The notes beneath the pieces are model-generated. The model worked only from the letters and a program-made list of their open reading frames with translations. It was not told the DNA's origin and searched no databases. A stretch of 64,000 nt of DNA from Scalesia atractyloides (taxonomy: Eukaryota; Streptophyta; Magnoliopsida; Asterales; Asteraceae), in NCBI GenBank assembly GCA_947069175.1, contig CAMTDV010000019.1:75391358-75455357 (forward strand), read 5' to 3'. Shown piece by piece: positions 45,581 through 56,691 of the stretch. A program made the position numbers and the translations under genes. Position 1 is the first letter of the stretch. Every line of letters begins with the position of its first letter.

Positions 45581-45657
45581 GGTTGACACACAGTCCAGCG
45601 GTGGACTGTGTGCAAAGTTAAACCACAGGTCACGGGTTCGAAACACATCATGCGCAC
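45581..45657 (+). tRNA. tRNA-like module C of LTR copy 6
   Basis: Full GTCC/GGAC palindrome, not the GCCC/GGGC form found in copies 1 and 5. CACGGGTTCGAAACAC follows as the T-arm. Confidence 0.5.
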
Positions 45658-45748
45658 CGGTTCGACTAGTTTAAAAACCTTTTTAATTAAATAAAATTCT
45701 GAATAATCTAAGTAGTATATAAATATAATTAAAAACAGAAATATTTCG

Positions 45749-45825
45749 GGTTAGACACGTAGCTCAGTTGGTAGAGCTGCGTGCACGTATACGAGAGGTC
45801 ACGAGTTCGAACCTCACTCAGCGCA
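45749..45825 (+). tRNA. tRNA-like module D of LTR copy 6
   Basis: Exact A-box and CACGAGTTCGAACCTC T-arm, with the same GTATACG anticodon-arm sequence as copy 5. Confidence 0.55.
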
Positions 45826-47990
45826 AACAAACACAAAGTCCGAACCGGTCAACAGTCAAAGTCAAACGGTTAACGGTCAACAAAAAAGTCAACATTTTTT
45901 ATATTTTTATTTATTTATTTAATTTAAAAATCAGTTAAAAATACTTAAAAATAATATTTTTAAAGTTAGAAAATGACCTTAAACTCACAAAAATAAATAT
46001 AAAAATCCTATTAAAATTGTTAATAAAATCCACTTATTTACCGAACCATTTTGTTGTTATTTTAGGATAATTATTTCTCGTCGATCAAATCTCTAAACTC
46101 GTACGCATTCAACATCATCAAACGAACGCACCCAATGTGAGTGAATCTCTACAAATTCCCCGTTTTAATCACATTTTGGGGTGTATTATGTGTCTTATTA
46201 TTTATTACATTTAAACACTTGTGCATCCATCATATCCATGATCAAATGTGTATTCAATATGTATCAACTGTTTGTGTGGTTAATGTTTAGATTAAATTTA
46301 TCATTTTCAGTACATACATCATCATAGGCCGTCTGTTTCCCATTACCTATGAGCGGAACCATTCCCCATTACCTATGAGCTGAACGTGGCGTTGCCAACA
46401 TACGATTGGCTCCGTTTGATTGAGCCTTGATCGCACATACATCATCATAGGCCGTCCGTTCCCCATTACCTATGAGCGGAACGTGACGTTGCCAACATAT
46501 ACATTATCAATCATGTCATATACTCATGCAAGGTGGTTTGTTATTGTATGTTTATTTACGTTTGCTCACATATGATTATTGCACAATTTTTCCATATTAA
46601 ATATAACAAGAAATCAATAATAAATGTTTTCTAACAAGGTTCACTCGCCAACTTTTGTTGACCCAAAAACCCCCATTTTTACACATGATACAGGTGATCC
46701 AGTTGCAGCAAGAAACATATAGGACGGCTTAGAAGAATAAATCGGTTTAGGCTTTGAATTGTTTATTCAGTTACTTTTTCCTTGTAATTGTATGAACTTG
46801 TTTGGAATATTGAAGTTGTAATTTTGAATTTAATAAATATGAAACATATTAGTAAACATCATGAGCTTTAGTGATAACCCAATTATGCCCCGACTCTTAT
46901 TCCGCTGCGGGTCGGGGTGTGACATATCTGACAAAATACTGTCAACACAGCCAGTTCAGGGCAACCAATAATTATTATAGTAATAATTTGACAAGTTTGT
47001 TTTTATAGAATGATAAAAATAAATTAAAACGCTTAAAATCCCTATTTTGCGAATTTAAGCACGTACTGCGCAACACAGCGCGCATACTACCAATTACCGA
47101 CAACGTAACTTGTCCCGGCAAATAAAATATTGATTAGTAATATTTTGGTGTGTTTATTTTTATAGAGCACTGAAAATAATTTAAAACGCGTTAAAACATA
47201 GTTAAAACGCTAGATAAAACACCCGGTATCCAGTAAAAATACCAGTTTTTAACCTACAACTTATATATATATATATATATATATACGGATGTATGTGTGT
47301 GTATATGAAGTGGTGGTAGCCAATAATACACTCTCTCTCCTCTCTCTAACACTTGTAAGCATAGGAAATTGCAAGTGATGATTGCACCTTTTTTAAAATC
47401 TTCCAAATCTCACCAAATCCAACACAAACCAAATTCAAAAATCACTCTCTCTCTCTCTCTCCTTGCTTGCTCTTAGCCGAAACCCCCTCAAGAACACCAT
47501 CATTTTCAATTTTTGTTAAGTTCTTGAGAATCCATAAGTGTTACAAGGTGTTTCCAAGCTTGATTAAAGATTAAAAGGTGTTTCAAGCAACAATCAAGCT
47601 TCATATCATCAACCACCATTCAAAACCCATCAAAACTTGAAGGTATAAGATTCACTTTAAAAATCTTGTTCATGAATCTTAATGATGTTGATGATGATAG
47701 AAGTTTCTCATGTTCTTGGGTTTAGTCACTAACTTGAAAACACTATCAAATGGATTTTTGTATAAAATGAAAATGGTGATGTGTGTGTGTGTGTTTCATA
47801 TGGCATGAGTATGTATGCATGCGTGTATGAGATTGAGTTTTGATTTTGACTGTTTTTGATTGATGATATTCATGAGGATATGATGCATGCATGTTTAGAA
47901 GTTTCCAAATGAAAGTGATGTGATTTGAAAAGATGAATGCGTGTATATGAAAAGTTGAACTTTGGAATCTTGTGTATATATGTATGTGAG

Positions 47991-48000
<10 letters not shown>

Positions 48001-48082
<82 letters not shown>
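48001..48082. repeat. (AT)41 microsatellite
   Basis: Uninterrupted 82-base AT run preceded by (GT)4. The homologous position in the 3' LTR (58093-58104) has about six repeats. Frames of alternating Tyr and Ile across it are artefacts. Confidence 0.95.
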
Positions 48083-48085
<3 letters not shown>

Positions 48086-50674
48086 TACATACAAAATTTT
48101 GTTGTTAGTTCTTAAATAAGCAAGAACATGATACATGCATTTATGTCCAATGATTTGATGATGACGTTTATATGAAGATGGTGTTCATGAATGTATGAAC
48201 ATGAAATAAATACATGTTGGATGCATATTAGTTCATACAAAATGATGAAGACATGATGTTAGTGCATTAAGTGCTTGTACATGGACATGCATGTGCATGT
48301 GCATGTATGTACATAAAATGAGGATTTAATCATGTTATAATAAAATGGTTTTAGATCAGTAAATAAACCTTAAAAATAAGGTTATCTCATGTATAAAAAT
48401 GGTATGGAACTTTGATATAAAGTATACTAGCTTTGCATGTAGTACTATGTGCTTAAAAAGTTGTAAAATGTGTGAATCGCATGAGTTATGTGCCTTACAC
48501 AAAAACTGCACTAATCTGATTATAACCATAATTTTATTCAGTATATAACATGTATTGTGCTAAAATTTGAAGTCGTTTCGAGTTCGGATGGTTAGGGTAA
48601 CGTTTGACGCAAAACTATGCGGTAAAAACGGTAAAAATCGCCTTTTTAAGAGGGTTTTTATGAAACTGTTTTAAATCAGTAAATAAACTGATATTTTTAG
48701 TATAAATATAAGTATATTGACTCATATTTAGTTTATTTGGTGTTTGGTTAGTCATACGTGACTTTCGGCACCCGAAAACGTTACCGAATCTCTAAAATAC
48801 GCATTTTTCAACATACACTAGAATGGGTTGTTCATGGGTGAACCTTATGTGTTAAAATGTATTATGTGATTTAAATATGTGAATATGATAATATGTTAAG
48901 TTTTGACATGATAGCGGGAATTAAGACTATGCATGTACGCTTGTATGTTTAAAATGTAGAATCGGTGAAATCGCGTCAAAATGTGTAACTTATTTGTCGA
49001 GAATGAAAATTGATACATTGGTTAACTTAGTGAGTTATTTCATATATACATGCTTTAAAAATGATAAGTAAATAAGTTAACGAGTTTTCGCGTGTTATGA
49101 TATTGTGAATATGTGCACGTTTATGTATATAGACGCGCAAATCGTAGATATATAGTACTTATAAACGGGAGTGTAACGGATAAAACATTAAGGTCACCAA
49201 TAAAATCGTTCAAGTCGCAAAAATTTTAAAAATATATATATATGAACTCATATGTATATTAATATGCCAACATAATAAAAAATAATGACTTTTCGAGAAA
49301 ATCTTAAAGTTATGTGAAAATTCTAAGTATTGGAGAAACTTAGGAAATTTTGTAATATATTGATTATTAAATCGTGCCTACGTATGTTAGGACGTGTAGA
49401 ATCAAATTGTGGGATCGCGCTATTTTAAATACGCACCCAAAGGTGAGTGTCACTAAACCCCCTCTTTTTACTGTTTTGTATATGTTTTGGGGGAGGAACA
49501 CGCCTTAAAAGGATAAGTATACATTTTCGTATAAAATATGCCTTTGATTAAACTATGAATATATTTTCGTGGAAAATATGATTTGGAAATTATGTGATAT
49601 GTTTTTGGTGAAAAACATGGTTTTGAATATAAATATGTTTCGGGATAAAACGGATTTTGGAATAATGATATATGCGTTTCGGGGATGAAACGGGGATTTA
49701 CGGCGTTATGGGATAGAACGACCGTGTGGATTTAAAATGTTTATATCTAAAGTTGTAACGAATTCGCCCGGTCTCAAGAGAGTAAGTATCGGGATTAGGC
49801 TTATGTTTTGGTGGGGACGTCGGGGATTCGTACAACGTGTTATATTAAATTTTATTATTTTAGTATGATATATATATTGTTGATAAGGTTGGTAACTTGG
49901 GTGACCCATTGCGGGCACTTTGCGCGAACTTAGCCATTTAATCATTAATATGGATTGCGTGGAATTGTTGATAGATCTATCGGGTTGACAACCCCGTCGC
50001 GACCGGTAGCTTCGTGTCATATCAAGCGACGAATTTATATTTTGTTGTTGTCTAGCGTTGATTATACCCTTAATGTTAATATATAGTTCGTATTGTCTTG
50101 CAAACATACGAGTCTGAACATTTGATGCAATAAATTTAATATGTGAAACTTGGGAAGATGCTTAGTTTGGAGGTTTCGGGGAAACGCTTGCGACGACTGA
50201 CTCATGGATTTTTATTAAGGAAATAAAAATTGACTTTCGAAAATATTATTTGGATGTTTTGATAATAAACACATAATTAGAAAGTTTTTCCTTGGATCAA
50301 ATTATTTTAAATTTGAATATGTGAGCTCACCCTCCTTTGTGTTGACACTTGATTTTAACGTGTTCTTCAGGTACTTGAGCATGGCTTCGGGAATCTTTGG
50401 TGTATCTTGTGGTTGTGATGCATGTTTTGGTTTAATAATAAACTTTGGACACTTTTAAAACTTATTTGGGACCGACTGTATTAAGATCCATAAGGATCAA
50501 GACAACTTAACTGTGTAATGGTTGTGGTTGTGTTTTAATTTGGAAACAATGTTTTAATTAAGTAATATGTCCAAAATTAACGATGCATCGTCCACTAAGA
50601 TATTTATGGGCACCAACTTCTGTCACCATTACGTTTGTATTTCCGCTGCGACGTTTTTGGGGTGTTACAGAAGT

Positions 50675-50687
50675 TGGTATCAGAGCC
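50675..50687 (+). other. Chromovirus primer binding site
   Basis: TGGTATCAGAGCC, five bases after the 5' LTR. Complementary to initiator tRNA-Met and identical to the sites of the gag-only family. Confidence 0.92.
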
Positions 50688-50917
50688 AACGGTTGTTAGC
50701 GAACTAGATGTTTTTAGGGGAAAACTCTAGACTTCAACCAAAGAATTTTGAGATATAAGTCCAAAATTCACGAAGCCAAAATTTTTAAATAAACATGGAT
50801 TTTTATCATGTGTTAGAACCATTGCGTGTTATTGTGCATACGTGTTAATCTGTTTATTTGGGCCTTAGGTGTTATTTTTCATTTGAACACACACTTACTT
50901 TGTACGGTTATATACAT

Positions 50918-51710
50918 ATGTCACAGATGTCGCACAAGCACGAGGTCATCGAGATTACTGACTCGGAGAGCGAGCCAGAATTCAAGACTTCACCTAGATC
51001 CGTTTTGCCAGAGATACCCGTCACTACACCTCAGATTGTTAGTATGGCCGAGTTTGCCTCGTCATTCTACGATGGTCCGGCTGCAGTCGCCAGCCAGGTC
51101 GACCTATGTTACGCGCATACGAGTAACGGTTGGATTGACGATGACGATAATGTTCCACCCTCGATTTATGAGATCGGACAGTCACCGGCACCGTGCCTAC
51201 TATTGATGAGCTGAGTAGAGATGCACCTTTCATTGGAGGATCGTTCGGGGTTGCACCAGTGGTGGATGCCACAACTGTTACGGTTCTACCTTTAGAGCCC
51301 ATAATAGCTCCACCCACTGTCACTGTTGAGCCCGTACCTGAGATCCTCCACCTATTTCGTCTGAGTCGTCGGTTCAGCTGCCCGAGTCGCGAGTTCCCAC
51401 TGCACCTACACTAGTTTATTACCGACGTAGGCGGAGACATCGCTTCAACTTCCAGAGCTGAGACTGCTGCTTTGAAGAAGCAGAAAGGAGTGTGGGTTGA
51501 TCGATGCTCTCACTGCGACGTCAGTTGGGGGCCATTCGCGAAGATTTGAAGGCGACCAAAGAAAAAGTGAAGGATCTGGAGGGGAAAATGGATTGGTTTG
51601 ATGAGCTGAAGGACTTGGATGACAGTGCAATGGATCAAATGCACTAGAGTATAGCTGACTTGGAGGAGCTTGTGAGGAGGCTTCTCGAGTTTGCGGGATT
51701 GAAGAAGTGA
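50918..51710 (+). pseudogene. Extra ORF upstream of gag, frameshifted
   Basis: Starts with ATG at 50918 and shows coding character through three frames to TGA at 51708-51710. Frame breaks lie near 51185 and 51340, and there is a TAG near 51645. The N-terminus has HEVIEITDSESEPE: a VIEI core followed by acid and Ser is the form of a SUMO-interacting motif. The middle is Pro/Val/Thr-rich, then Arg-rich. The C-terminal 60 residues (IREDLKATKEKVKDLEGK and onward) are heptad-like and probably coiled-coil. It could be an accessory protein. Ogre/Tat elements have an ORF before gag, but this is a different lineage and I do not recognise a family. Confidence 0.55.
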
Positions 51711-52042
51711 TCGTTGGTTGTTTGATTTGTTTGTTTTGTATGTCTCTTTGATAAACCCTTACATTGGCTTGCATGCCAAATTTTTTGATATTTATGAGGA
51801 AATTCATCTAGACTTGTTATTGGTGGTTGATTATGTCACACCACATTTTGGTTAGTCGTTGTACTATAAACAAGCTTTGTAATTTCCATGATAAATATCA
51901 ATGCTATGGGTTTCTTTTGGTTAAATTATTCTCATTATAAAGTGGATGCATGTGTATTGTTTAGTCCACTATTATTTAATGATTGAAACATTTAAACAAT
52001 GTCTTATGTTGATATTATTATTGCAATAATAGAAACGACAAG

Positions 52043-53235
52043 ATGCCGCCAAAAGCGAGACAGGGTACTGGACTACCTACCACCCTAGAAGAGTTGGCAC
52101 AACTCATAGCCCAACACGTTAATACTGCCTTGGATCAGCGTGAAGCTAACCAGAATATTGGGCAAGGACGTGGACGTGGTGCTCCGAGGCATGGTGAAGG
52201 TGGTGTGCAGATTAGAAACCCGCAAGGTAATGTAATGATCGGAAAAGTTTTAGCAGTTCCTGTGTTATGATATAATCAGTGAGTAACATTGATTTTTCAT
52301 TAACCTTGTGAACAGTGCATGGATGTATGTATAAAACATTTCAGGGCTGTAACCCACGATCATTTACCGGTGCTGAATGGCCTCTTGAAATCACTAGATG
52401 GATCGAGAAGATGGAATCCGTGATGGCCATCAGCGGTTGTGCTGCAGATCAGAGGGTTAGGCATGCTTCGTGTCCGTTTCTCGATGAAGCTTTATCCTGG
52501 TGGAACACTCAAGTTCAGATTTTGGGCGAAGATGCGGCTTACGGTCTTACCTGGAATGAACTAAAAGAGACGCTTCTTAAGGAATACTGCCCGCATAGTG
52601 AGATGTAGAAAATTGAGACTGACTTCTGGAATTTGACCATGGAAGGCCTGAATGTCAGAGCTTATACGTCTCGGTTCAAGGATTTGGCTAGATTGGTTCC
52701 ACGAATGGTCACTCCTGAGTACGTTAAGGTAGAAAGGTATATCTGGGGATGTCGCCAAAAATTCGTAGTATGATTACGTCAGCGAAGCCCACTACCTATC
52801 TGGAAGCTACTACTCTAGCGAAGTCATTAGCGGATGATGTTGCTCGCAAAAGTAGCCTTAACAGGAAAGAGGAGACTGGGAAGTCGTCGGGAAAAGTCAA
52901 GACAGATAGGAAATCTGACCGATCAGAGCGTGCTGAGCGTAGATCTGGGGATTCGCGGAAGTGAAGATCTGAGAGCTCGAAAAAGGATTCCGATGTGAAG
53001 CGTGAGAAGATACGCGATTCGGGGAAAGAATATGTGGCTAATTCGAGTGGTTCGAGGAAGGATAATGCAAGGGATGGCAGAAGTGGTTCAGCGAAAAACA
53101 CTCACGGTGATGAGTAGGGAAAGTGTGCCAGATGTGGTTGAACTGGTCATATTACTCGCGAGTGCTATGCTAAGAGTACGTCGGAGGGAGTTAAGCTCGA
53201 GGGATGCTTTGAATGCGGAGAGCAGGGACACTACA
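52043..53235 (+). pseudogene. Chromovirus gag, broken
   Basis: The N-terminus starts at ATG 52043 (MPPKARQGTG). The capsid-like domain lies at about 52330-52740 (TRWIEKMESV, SWWNTQVQIL, LLKEYCPHSE). Damage: 50-90 bp of extra sequence around 52235-52315, TAG at 52606-52608, a frameshift near 52745, TGA at 52962-52964 and TGA inside the first zinc knuckle (about 53126-53167). The second knuckle ([13 protein letters not shown]) has lost its final Cys to Ser. The protein would form the virus-like particle. Confidence 0.82.
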
Positions 53236-53252
53236 AAAGGAACAGTCCGAAT

Positions 53253-54305
53253 GTGAAGGGTCAGAATGCCAGGGGCAGAGCTTTTGAGATGAATGCTATG
53301 AAGGCACGTGATGATCCTGCAGTTGTTACCAGTACGTTCTTAATCAATGACCATTCTGCGTTCGTACTATTTGATACTGGTGCTGACTTGAGTTTTGTTT
53401 CGAAAAACTTTGAACCGTTTCTGTGTTCACAAACAAGTAAGCTAAGTAAAAAGTATTCGATAGAATTAGCAAATGGTAAATTGATAGAGACTAGCGAAGT
53501 TATTCGTGGTTGTAGAATTCGGTTATGCGATCATAGTTTTAGTATCGATTTATTACCAGTGGAGCTGGGTAGTTTCAATGTAGTCGTTGTGATGGATTGG
53601 CTATCCAAGAACGGAGCTGAGATCATTTGTTCGGAGAAGCAAGTGCGGATACCTCGTCCTGGTGGTGGTGAAGCTATAGTTATTCACGGTGACCGATCGA
53701 GTCGAGTATCAAAAGTGGTTAGTGTTATGAAGATGCACAAGATGTTGCGAAAGGGCTATCCTGCGTTCTTGGTTAACGTAGTGGATACAAATGCCGAAAG
53801 TGGGAAGATTGAAGAAATTCTTGTAGTTCGCGATTATCCGGAAGTTTTCCCTGAAGACTTGCCTGGATTACCCCCTGCGAGACATATCGAGTTTAAGATT
53901 GATCTTGTACCCGGTGCTGCACCGATTGCAAAATCTCCTTATAGATTAGCACCGTCAGAAACGAAAGAGTTGTCAAATCAGGTTCAAGAGCTATTAGACA
54001 AAGGTTTCATACGACCAAGCTTTTCACCTTGGGGAGCGTCTGTGTTGTTTGTGAAGAAGAAGAAAGATGGTTCCTTCAGAATGTGTATCGATTACAGAGA
54101 GTTGAACAAGCTGACTATAAAGAATCGGTACCCATTACCGAGAATCGATGATTTGTTCGACCAGCTTCAAGGATCAAGCTACTACTCGAAGATAGACCTG
54201 CGTTCAGGTTATCACCAGTTGAAGATTGCTGAGGAAGATGTTCTGAAGACTGCATTTAGAACACGTTACGGCCATTATGAGTTCTTAGTCATGCCTTTGG
54301 CTTAA
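53253..54305 (+). pseudogene. Chromovirus pol, part 1: protease and reverse transcriptase N-half
   Basis: An open 350-codon stretch. The retropepsin-type protease has its active site DTGADLSF at residues 41-48. Reverse transcriptase begins around residue 205, with [16 protein letters not shown] and the catalytic Asp 315 in IDLRSGYHQ. It stops at VMPLA because one T is missing from a CCTTTTGG-type stretch near 54298. The normal continuation of the domain is in the next frame. Confidence 0.88.
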
Positions 54306-56655
54306 CTAATGCGCCTGCAGTGTTCATGGATCTCATGAACAGGGTATGCAAACCCTATTTGGATAAATTCGTGATAGTATTCATTGACGATATACTAATC
54401 TATTCGCGAACCAAAGAAGATCATGAGCAACATTTGAAGATGATTCTAGAGCTGTTGAAGGAAGAAAAGTTGTATGCCAAGTTCTCTAAATGTGAATTTT
54501 GGATTCGAGAGGTGCATTTCCTCGGTCATGTCATAAATGAGAAAGGTATACATGTGGACCCATCGAAGATTGAGGCGATTAAGAATTGGGAAGCGCCGAA
54601 GACTCCGTCAGAGGTGCGGCAATTCTTAGGACTTGCTGGGTATTATAGAAGATTCATTGAGAATTTCTCCAGAATAGCGCAGCCATTAACGCTATTGACC
54701 CAGAAGGATAAGAAGTTCGATTGGACGGAAAAGCAGGAAGAAGCTTTTCGGATGTTGAAGGAGAAGTTGTGTAGTGCACCTATTCTATCCCTGCCTGAGG
54801 GAAATGACGGTTTTGTTGTATACTGTGATGCATCACGTTTGGGCCTTGGTTGCGTGCTTATGCAGAAGGACAAAGTGATAGCCTATGCATCCAGACAACT
54901 GAAAGTGCATGAGAAGAACAACACAACTCATGATTTAGAGTTGGGAGCTCTTGTGTTCGCTTTGAAGATTTGGAGACATTATCTGTATGGCACGAAGTGT
55001 ACGATTTACACAGACCATAAGAGCCTCCAGCATATCTTTGATCAGAAGGAACTCAACATGCGACAGCGGCGTTGGGTGGAGTTACTCAATGATTACGAGT
55101 GTGATATTCGCTATCACCCGGGAAAAGCAAATGTTGTTGCTGACGCGCTCAGTAGGAAGGAGCGGGAGAAGCCTCTGCGCGTTCGTGCTTTGGGTTTGAC
55201 CATACAAACGAATGTGACCGATCGAATTCGTAATGCACAGCGAGAAGCTTTGAAAGATGAGAACCTGAGTATAGAAGGCTTGAGAGGTTTGGAATGTGAA
55301 CTGATACCAAAAGCGGATGAAGTAATGTACTTCATGAACCGAGTTTGGGTTCCGTTTAGAGGTGACCTACGTGAACTGGTTATGAACGAGGCTCATAAGT
55401 CCAGATATTCGATTCACCCAGGTTCTACCAAGATGTATCAGGATATTAAGGAGTTATATTGGTGGCCGAATATGAAGAGAGATATTGCGGTGTATGCAAG
55501 TAAATGTCTGACATGCTCGAAGGTTAAAGCTGAACATCAGAGGCCGTCTGGGCTTCTGCAACAACCAGAGATTCCTAAATGGAAGTGGGAGCATCTTGCA
55601 ATAGACTTTATCACCAAATTACCCCGTACGTCACGTGGACATGACACCATATGGGTAATTGTGGATCGATTGACGAAGTCTGCTCATTTCTTGCCCATTA
55701 AGAAAACAGACAAGACGGAAAAGATATCGCAGTTGTACCTTAACGAGATTGTAGCCCGACACGGAGTGCCTGTGTCAATTATCTCCGATAGAGATGGACG
55801 ATTCGACTCCAGATTATGGCGATCTCTTCAAGAGTCGTTGGGTTCTCGTTTGGACATGAGTACTGCGTATCATCCTCAAACAGATGGTCAGAGTGAGAGA
55901 ACCATTCAGACGTTAGAGGATATGTTGAGAGCGTGCGTGATTGATTTTGGTGGAAGTTGGGATACTCATTTGTCGTTGGCAGAGTTTTCTTACAACAATA
56001 GTTACCACGCTAGTATCAAAGCCGCTTCGTTTGAAGCTTTGTATCGAAGGAAGTGTCGATCGCCCTTGTGCTAGGCTGAAGTTGGCGAAAGGCAACTAAC
56101 CGGACCTGAGCTTATCCAGGAAACCACCGACAAGGTTGTCCAGATCAAGGAAAGGTTGAAAGTTGCTGCCGATCGACAGAAAAGTTATGCAGACAACCGA
56201 AGGAAACCGTTGCAGTTTCAAGTCGGGGATCGTGTTCTGCTGAAAGTATCGCCATGGAAAGGTGTTGTTAGATTTGGAAAAGGGGGAAAGCTAAGCCCAC
56301 AGTATATAGGTCCTTTCGAAATCGCATCTCGAGTTGGATCAGTCGCGTATAGGCTTAAGCTGCCACAGGATTTGAATGGAGTTCATGACGTGTTTCATGT
56401 TTCCAACTTGAGAAAGTGTTTGCCGTATGAGACTAATTATACCCCTGATGAGGTTCAAGTAGATGATAAATCGAGGAACCGGTTGAAGTTCTGGATGAGA
56501 AGATGCAGAAGCTTAGAAAGAATCAGATTAAGTTGGTCAAGGTTCGCTGGAATTCCAAGCGTGGACCCGAGTTCACATGGGAACGAAAGGACCAAATGCA
56601 ACGAAAATATCCGCATCTCTTTAAAGCTAGTGCGAAAACGAAACCTGTAGTGTAA
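54306..56655 (+). pseudogene. Chromovirus pol, part 2: RT C-half, RNase H, integrase, chromodomain-like tail
   Basis: Open from 54320 for 584 codons. The RT active site FIDD is at residues 21-24. RNase H has Asp170, Glu207, Asp232 and Asp275. The integrase zinc finger is His359, His366, Cys396 and Cys399, and the integrase core is Asp429, Asp490 and Glu526. TAG at 56072-56074 interrupts where Trp is expected. The frame then continues through the GPFEI-type C-terminal integrase module to about 56470. A frameshift there moves the chromodomain-like tail ([18 protein letters not shown]) into another frame ending TAA at 56653-56655. Such tails bind histone marks and steer integration. Confidence 0.9.
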
Positions 56656-56677
56656 GAATTTCGGGACGAAATTCCTT

Positions 56678-56691
56678 AAACAGGGGGAGAT
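56678..56691 (+). other. Chromovirus polypurine tract
   Basis: AAACAGGGGGAGAT directly before the 3' LTR. Upstream (about 56659-56674) is the palindromic TTTCGGGACGAAATT also present in the gag-only family. Confidence 0.85.

Larger units (their letters stand above)
44326..46924 (+). repeat. LTR copy 6, solo LTR nested in the chromovirus 5' LTR
   Basis: 2599 bp with perfect target duplication TATCT (44321-44325 and 46925-46929). The uninterrupted sequence exists at 57029-57033 in the 3' LTR, which proves the insertion. It postdates the chromovirus. The TATA position is decayed. Close to copy 1 in several indels and in its duplicated hairpin block (46313-46500). Confidence 0.92.
43980..50669 (+). 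repeat. 5' LTR of the chromovirus, split by a solo LTR
   Basis: About 4086 bp once 44326-46924 and one duplication are removed. A TATA-rich run at 47262-47283 probably marks the promoter, leaving more than 3 kb of R/U5. It carries (AT)41 at 48001-48082, where the 3' LTR has only a few repeats. Confidence 0.85.

Noticed and set aside
47746..48136. Frames of alternating Tyr/Ile on both strands
   Set aside because: They are translations of the (AT)41 run, open in any frame.
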